The translations under genes were made by a program, and so were the position numbers. A stretch of DNA of 55,566 bases from CAZQXD01 sp964597315. GTDB taxonomy: Bacteria; Pseudomonadota; Gammaproteobacteria; Competibacterales; Competibacteraceae. The stretch spans positions 1-55,566 of the forward strand of contig CAZQXD010000025.1 of assembly GCA_964597315.1 (NCBI GenBank). Reading direction: 5' to 3'. Below are positions 51,057 to 55,566 of this stretch, piece by piece (the stretch's first letter is position 1; every line of letters begins with the position of its first letter). The notes under the pieces were generated by a model. That model had not been told where the DNA came from. It saw only the letters and a list, made by a program, of their open reading frames with translations, and did not search any database.

Positions 51057-53822
51057 TCAGCCCACCAACCTAATCCCCGGCGGCAGGCTCTCTCCAAACA
51101 TCCGCTTCTGGTCGGCCGCGTCCAGTTCCACCACTTCTTCCACCATCCGCAGCCAGCTCTCCGGCGCCCGGGCCTCCCGCAGCCGCCGGGCCACCTGCTG
51201 GCGGAGTGCCGGGTCCAGGTCCCGGGCCCGGTCGCCGCTCTGGCGGGCGATCAGGGCGGCGGCGAAGGCGGCCGGTTGCACTCGGCGCCAATCCTGTTCC
51301 AGCAGAGGCTCCAGCCAAACAGCGGCCATGGTCGCTGGCACCACGCCCTGGGCGCCGCCGTGGAAGGGCGTCCGGGCGCCGATCCGACCCAGGGACCACC
51401 AGGTTTCCACGGTTTCACCCTTGTGGGCCAGCCGCTTCAGTAGCCAGCCCCCCAGCTCGGTTTTACGGGATGCCGACAGCCGCTCTAGGACCCCAGCCAG
51501 CCGCACCTGATCATCCACGCCCTTGGGGGCCTTGGCTTTGGGGGGCTGGGGCCGGACCTGGGGAGCGATATCGTCTAGCAGGCGGGCCTGGGCCGTAGCG
51601 GACAGACCGCCGGCCACCCGCCGCCACAGGGTCCACCACTCGGAAACCACCTGCGCGTCATTGCCGTACTGCACACCCTGCTCGTAAAGGGACCAGAGCT
51701 GGCCCACCCGCCAGTCGTCCAGGGGCGCCCCGAAGCCTGGGCGCAGACAGTACCCGGCCAGGCTCAGCCACACCCGTTCGTGGTCCGCCGAGCGCCGCCG
51801 CCGTCGGGCGCCCTCCCAGAGCAGGCCGAACAGCTCCCGCAGTAGGGCCGTATCCCAGCCCTCCCGCTTGCCCAGCAGCTTCTCCAGGTCCTGGCGCAGG
51901 GTTTTGACTTCCTTGGGTCCGACCCCCTTGATCCGGTGGCCGAATACCCGCTCGATGCGCTCAGCGGCCGGTTCCAGGCGGGGATGGGTGGCGGCCTGGG
52001 GTGGAGCCGCTTCCCCGGCCCGGCCCCGGAGCTGGAATTCCAAGGCCCAACGCCGGGCCGGGTCGGCCGTAGCTTGGCAGGCCAGGGCCAGGGTGCCCAC
52101 CTCGGTGAGCTGGGCGGTGAGCTGCACCGGCGCCTCGGCGGCGCCCCCGGCCGCGTCCGGCGCCAATATTGTGGCCAGGGGCGGCAGGGCTTGGAATTCC
52201 TGATAGTCCAGATCCGCCAACTCGCCGCTTTGGTAGGGGGTATCAGCGCTGGTGGACAGCAGATGGAACTGCACCGGTCGGCCCAGGCTCAGGGAGAAAT
52301 CACGACCGGTCAAGGGTTGTTCGCAGCCTTCCTCGCTGCCCCGAGGCAGTACGCAAACCCCCCGTTGAACACCGTCCCCAGCGTCGATGCGCAAAAAATA
52401 GCTGCGCGCCGAGCCACCGCCGATCTTCAGGCCCCGACCGCTCCGGGCCAGGGCATAAGCCACGGCGCCCCGGGCCACCGCCAGGTCCGGGTCGGCGTTG
52501 GCCAGCAGCCGCGGCGGCGCGCCCCGCCAGTCCGTCAGGATATCCAGCAACCGCCCGGCCAGCAGAGGGCTGTGGAATACCCCGCCGTTGAGCAGCAGGG
52601 CGTCGGGCAGGGGGGGCTGCTCGTCGTCCTCCCCAAGCCGGTCTCCCAGGGCTTCGACGCAAGCCCGCCGGTGACGGGCCAAAAAGGCCGCCAGGTGGCG
52701 GCTGACCGCCGGATCGGCGGCGTAGGGCAGGCCGAATTCTACGATGGCCCCCCGTCGGCCCGCAGGCCGCTCGTCGGCTTCCACTTGGGGCAGAAAGCCG
52801 TCCACCACCAAGGCCCGAACCTCCTCCCGGGACAGTTCCACGGCCCGGGAGCCACCGATCAGCCGGGCGCCGGTCCCCAGCAGGGTCACCGTGGCGGTTT
52901 CCGGGGCCGCCGTGGCCAGCAGCCGCTCCTTGGCGAAGCGGCATTGTTGCAGCAGTTGTGACATCTGTCCGGCTCCCAGCCGTCCGCCCCCCAGCCGCTG
53001 TTCGGCCAGATGGGCCAGGGCCAGGTCCATATTGTCCCCCCCCAGCATTAGATGTTCCCCCACCCCGATGCGGGTCAGGCGCGGCGTCTCGTCACCGGTC
53101 TCCACCCGGATCAGGGTCAGATCGGAGGTGCCGCCCCCCACGTCGGCCACCAGCAGCAGCCGGGTCTCTCCCAGGGCCGTAGCAGGGTCGTGGCGGTGGC
53201 GGTGCAGCCAGTCGTAGCAGGCGGCCTGGGGTTCCTCCAACAACCGCGTCCGGGGCAGGCCGGCCAGGCGGGCGGCCTCCACGGTGAGCAGCCGCGCCGT
53301 TTCGTCAAAGGAGGCTGGCAGGGTCAGCACGATCTCCTGATGCTCCAGGGGCTGGTCCGGGTGGGCCTGGTTCCAAGCGGCCCGCAGATAGGCCAGATAT
53401 CCGGCGCTGGCGGCCAGAGGCGAGATGGTTTCCACACCCTCCCCACCCCAGGGCAGGATCGGCGCGCTACGGTCCACCCCGGCGTGGGACAGCCAGCTTT
53501 TGGCGCTGGCCACCAGTCGGCCCGGGGTCTTGGCCCCTAGTTCTCGGGCGAGCTGGCCCTGCACGGCCATGGGCAGGCCCTGTTCCAGGGGCGCTGGCGG
53601 CCAAGGCAGGATGGTATCGCCTGGGGCTAGTTCCTCGGGCAGGGGGTGATAGCGCAAAGACGGCAGCAGGGGGAGAGCCGCCACCTCTCCGGGGGCGACC
53701 AGTTGGTGGATGGGGAAGATACGAATATCGGTCGGATCGGCCCGGCAATCGGCATAGGCCAGCAGGGTATGGGTGGTGCCCAGGTCAATGCCGATCAGAT
53801 AGGCGGGGGGGTGTTTGCTCAA
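51057..53822 (-). CDS. Large divergent Hsp70 (DnaK-like, DUF3731 type)
   Basis: A 921-aa Hsp70-family protein. The N-terminal ATPase domain (about 1-380) has the phosphate-1 loop YLIGIDLGTTHTLLAY, LLVADVGGGTSDLTLIRV for phosphate-2, and LLEEPQAACYDW. The remaining ~540 residues do not look like a normal substrate-binding domain and lack an EEVD-like or DnaK-type lid; the family carries a DUF3731 region instead. The start is TTG 53822 with GGAG 9 nt upstream. No J-protein or GrpE gene is adjacent. Client and role unknown. Confidence 0.85.
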   Translation of the reverse strand: MSKHPPAYLIGIDLGTTHTLLAYADCRADPTDIRIFPIHQLVAPGEVAALPLLPSLRYHPLPEELAPGDTILPWPPAPLEQGLPMAVQGQLARELGAKTPGRLVASAKSWLSHAGVDRSAPILPWGGEGVETISPLAASAGYLAYLRAAWNQAHPDQPLEHQEIVLTLPASFDETARLLTVEAARLAGLPRTRLLEEPQAACYDWLHRHRHDPATALGETRLLLVADVGGGTSDLTLIRVETGDETPRLTRIGVGEHLMLGGDNMDLALAHLAEQRLGGGRLGAGQMSQLLQQCRFAKERLLATAAPETATVTLLGTGARLIGGSRAVELSREEVRALVVDGFLPQVEADERPAGRRGAIVEFGLPYAADPAVSRHLAAFLARHRRACVEALGDRLGEDDEQPPLPDALLLNGGVFHSPLLAGRLLDILTDWRGAPPRLLANADPDLAVARGAVAYALARSGRGLKIGGGSARSYFLRIDAGDGVQRGVCVLPRGSEEGCEQPLTGRDFSLSLGRPVQFHLLSTSADTPYQSGELADLDYQEFQALPPLATILAPDAAGGAAEAPVQLTAQLTEVGTLALACQATADPARRWALEFQLRGRAGEAAPPQAATHPRLEPAAERIERVFGHRIKGVGPKEVKTLRQDLEKLLGKREGWDTALLRELFGLLWEGARRRRRSADHERVWLSLAGYCLRPGFGAPLDDWRVGQLWSLYEQGVQYGNDAQVVSEWWTLWRRVAGGLSATAQARLLDDIAPQVRPQPPKAKAPKGVDDQVRLAGVLERLSASRKTELGGWLLKRLAHKGETVETWWSLGRIGARTPFHGGAQGVVPATMAAVWLEPLLEQDWRRVQPAAFAAALIARQSGDRARDLDPALRQQVARRLREARAPESWLRMVEEVVELDAADQKRMFGESLPPGIRLVG

Positions 53823-54003
53823 AACGGTCGCTACTCCGAAACGGGTATAAAGCCAGTACCGAAAGACTGAAAGTTGAATAGGGCGTCAGTTTATCGAAGC
53901 GGCCTGCCTGGTGTCTGTAGGGGGTTGCCGCCCGTGGCGCTTCGATGCCTGGGGCAAGGCCCGATCAGCGCCGCGAATCCGCTGCTGGTGGGTCCCAACC
54001 CTG

Positions 54004-55002
54004 TTAGTGGGCCTCGCCCCAGATCCGCTCCCACACCCAGCGCAGCCGCCCGAAATCCCGTGGCCCTGGCAGTGTCGCCGGGGTCACCGGCACGGGGTGG
54101 GGGTTGCCCAGCTCCGCTACCTTGAAACGAAAAATATAATCCCCCTCAAGGCCCATGCGCAGATCGGTAATGACGATAGCCGCGCCCTCGCGGGTGACCG
54201 AATAAAAGCCATGGGTGAACCATTGCAGCCGCCGCACCGGCCAGTAATCCTCGATACCGTTTAGCAGTTCGGTCTGGCTGGGGTAATGGACCATCCGCAC
54301 CTGAGGGCGGCGGTCCAGCAGGGAATAATAGCCTTCGTAATAGCCGTCCCCGTCCATGGCCACCAGCCGCCAGAGCAGGGAGTTGAGGGGCGCCGGGGTG
54401 CTGAGCAGGCGTTCATAGCCGATGCCTTGCTCGGTCAGAGAGGCTCGGGTGATGTTCTCCACCTGCCATTTGGCGCCCACCGTCCAGGCCAAATACAGGC
54501 TACTCAGCGCCAGCCCCAGATGATTGAGGCGGTGGCCCCGGAGGGTGTCCCGGGTTAGGCGCAGGGCGGCTACCACCCCCAGCAACAGCGGCAGGGTGTA
54601 CAGGGGATCGATGATAAATATCGTGGACCAGGACACCGGGGTGGTGTCCAGGGGCCAGAGTAGCTGGGTGCCGTAGACTGTGAAGCTGTCCAGCAGGGCA
54701 TGGGTGGCGAAAACCAGGTAGACCAGGGCGGCCCAGCCCCAGCGCTGGGGTCGGGTTTGGGGATGGAGTTTCAGGATCAGCCACACCAGCAGCGGGGTCA
54801 GGGCCGCCAGTACCAGCAGGGAATGGGTGACGCTGCGGTGGTAGGTGAAGTCCCGCACGGCATCCCCTAGGGGAATAAACACGTCCAGGTCCGGGAGAGT
54901 GCCGCAGAGGGCGCCCCAAAGCATGGCCCGGTTGCCTACCTTGCGGCCCAGGGTGGCCTCGCCCACGGCGGCGCCTAGGGCGATTTGCGTTACTGAATCC
55001 AC
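54004..55002 (-). CDS. Metal-dependent membrane hydrolase (DUF457/YbcI-YdjM-like)
   Basis: A 332-aa inner-membrane protein: MDSVTQIALGAAVGEATLG, GALCGTLPDLDVFIPLGD, FTYHRSVTHSLLVL and FATHALLDSFTVYGTQLLWP. These His/Asp residues, arranged as in the LexA-regulated YdjM family, suggest a membrane-bound metal hydrolase. About four to five hydrophobic helices in the first ~190 residues are followed by a soluble C-terminal domain. Substrate unknown. Confidence 0.88.
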   Translation of the reverse strand: MDSVTQIALGAAVGEATLGRKVGNRAMLWGALCGTLPDLDVFIPLGDAVRDFTYHRSVTHSLLVLAALTPLLVWLILKLHPQTRPQRWGWAALVYLVFATHALLDSFTVYGTQLLWPLDTTPVSWSTIFIIDPLYTLPLLLGVVAALRLTRDTLRGHRLNHLGLALSSLYLAWTVGAKWQVENITRASLTEQGIGYERLLSTPAPLNSLLWRLVAMDGDGYYEGYYSLLDRRPQVRMVHYPSQTELLNGIEDYWPVRRLQWFTHGFYSVTREGAAIVITDLRMGLEGDYIFRFKVAELGNPHPVPVTPATLPGPRDFGRLRWVWERIWGEAH

Positions 55003-55095
55003 GGTTCGCTACTCACTAGGGGTCTGCCCATATGGAGCGGTCCGAACGGGGTGGGGTTCCCGACGTCGTTCGGACAACGACGCCGGGACGGGGGC

Positions 55096-55566
55096 TTACA
55101 GGCCAGCGGCGTCGCGCAGGGCTTCGGCCTTGTCGGTATGCTCCCAGGTGAACTCCGGCTCCTCCCGGCCAAAATGGCCGTAAGCAGCGGTCTTGCGATA
55201 AATGGGCCGGATCAGATCCAGCATTTTGACCAGGCCGTAGGGGCGCAGGTCGAAGTGGTCCCGGACCAGTTCCGCCAGCCGTCCTTCGTCCAGCTTGCCA
55301 GTGCCGAAGGTGTTGATGCTGATGGAGGTAGGCTCGGCCACGCCGATGGCGTAGGAGACCTGCAACTCGCATTTATCGGCCAGCCCGGCGGCGACGATGT
55401 TCTTGGCCACGTAGCGGGCGGCGTAGGCGGCGGAGCGGTCCACCTTGGAGGGGTCTTTGCCGGAGAAGGCGCCGCCGCCGTGGCGGGCCATGCCGCCGTA
55501 GGTATCGACGATGATCTTGCGCCCGGTCAGGCCGCAGTCGCCCACGGGGCCGCCAATCACAAATTG
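55096..55566 (-). CDS. metK: S-adenosylmethionine synthetase, 3' part only
   Basis: The last ~156 residues of MetK, which makes S-adenosylmethionine from methionine and ATP. GGPVGDCGLTGRKIIVDTYGG, the glycine-rich loop GGGAFSGKDPSKVDRSAAY and the C-terminal EFTWEHTDKAEALRDAAGL are all diagnostic. The codons at the right edge continue in frame (QFVIGG), so the 5' part lies beyond the window. Confidence 0.97.
   Translation of the reverse strand, partial: QFVIGGPVGDCGLTGRKIIVDTYGGMARHGGGAFSGKDPSKVDRSAAYAARYVAKNIVAAGLADKCELQVSYAIGVAEPTSISINTFGTGKLDEGRLAELVRDHFDLRPYGLVKMLDLIRPIYRKTAAYGHFGREEPEFTWEHTDKAEALRDAAGL

Overview
The window is a GC-rich chromosomal segment, most likely from an aerobic gammaproteobacterium. 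The evidence is a complete sucA-sucB-lpdA set, malate synthase G, hemH, panB and metK, plus a corrinoid methyltransferase cluster of a kind found in methylamine- and betaine-degrading Proteobacteria. The genus cannot be read from the sequence.

Region 1 (1-9.6 kb) is a type I-C CRISPR-Cas locus read on the minus strand: cas3, then a 335-bp regulatory gap, then a tightly overlapping cas5-cas8c-cas7-cas4-cas1-cas2 operon, then a leader and an array of at least 24 repeats that runs off the left edge. The gap holds the most striking signal of the window. It contains a lone repeat-like hairpin ending in the 11-nt crRNA handle, followed by a guide whose first 17 nt match (one mismatch) a site preceded by TTC. 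That site lies 1 bp from a consensus TTGACA -35 box of the cas operon. It looks like a crRNA-like autorepressor guide (CreR/CreA type) built into a I-C locus. TTC is independently supported as the PAM by two overlapping spacers in the array. The array leader is duplicated, with a mutated repeat between the copies.

Region 2 (9.8-15.4 kb, minus) encodes the 2-oxoglutarate dehydrogenase complex. Region 3 (16.0-21.7 kb) is a small sugar cluster: ROK-like kinase, GH42 beta-galactosidase, aldose 1-epimerase and an MFS transporter. A VOC protein and a trimethylamine-dehydrogenase/dimethylglycine-demethylase-like flavoprotein follow (21.8-24.5 kb).

Region 4 (24.5-36.2 kb) is a lower-GC defence and mobile-element island: a decayed hsdR tail, an OLD-family nuclease cut by an ISAs1 element, a type II restriction-modification set (m5C methylase, small HTH controller, SacI-like nuclease), a MITE-like element, IS1380 and IS66 elements, a BrnT/BrnA toxin-antitoxin pair and an RloA/RloB (AbiL-like) pair.

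Region 5 (36.4-42.9 kb, plus) is a corrinoid-dependent demethylation cluster: MttB-family methyltransferase without an internal amber codon, corrinoid protein, DUF1638 protein, small conserved protein, methyl-THF:corrinoid methyltransferase and a RACo-like reductive activator. A 68-bp element recurs before its first two genes. With the flavoprotein at 22.5 kb it suggests stepwise demethylation of a quaternary amine such as glycine betaine; the substrate is inferred. The defence island sits between these two parts.

Region 6 (42.9-55.6 kb) is mostly housekeeping: a membrane protein, an SRPBCC protein, hemH, a D-2-hydroxyacid dehydrogenase, an unrecognised beta-helix-like protein behind a (GGCATAAA)4 repeat, glcB, a tiny secreted peptide gene, panB, a divergent Hsp70, a DUF457-type membrane hydrolase and the 3' part of metK.
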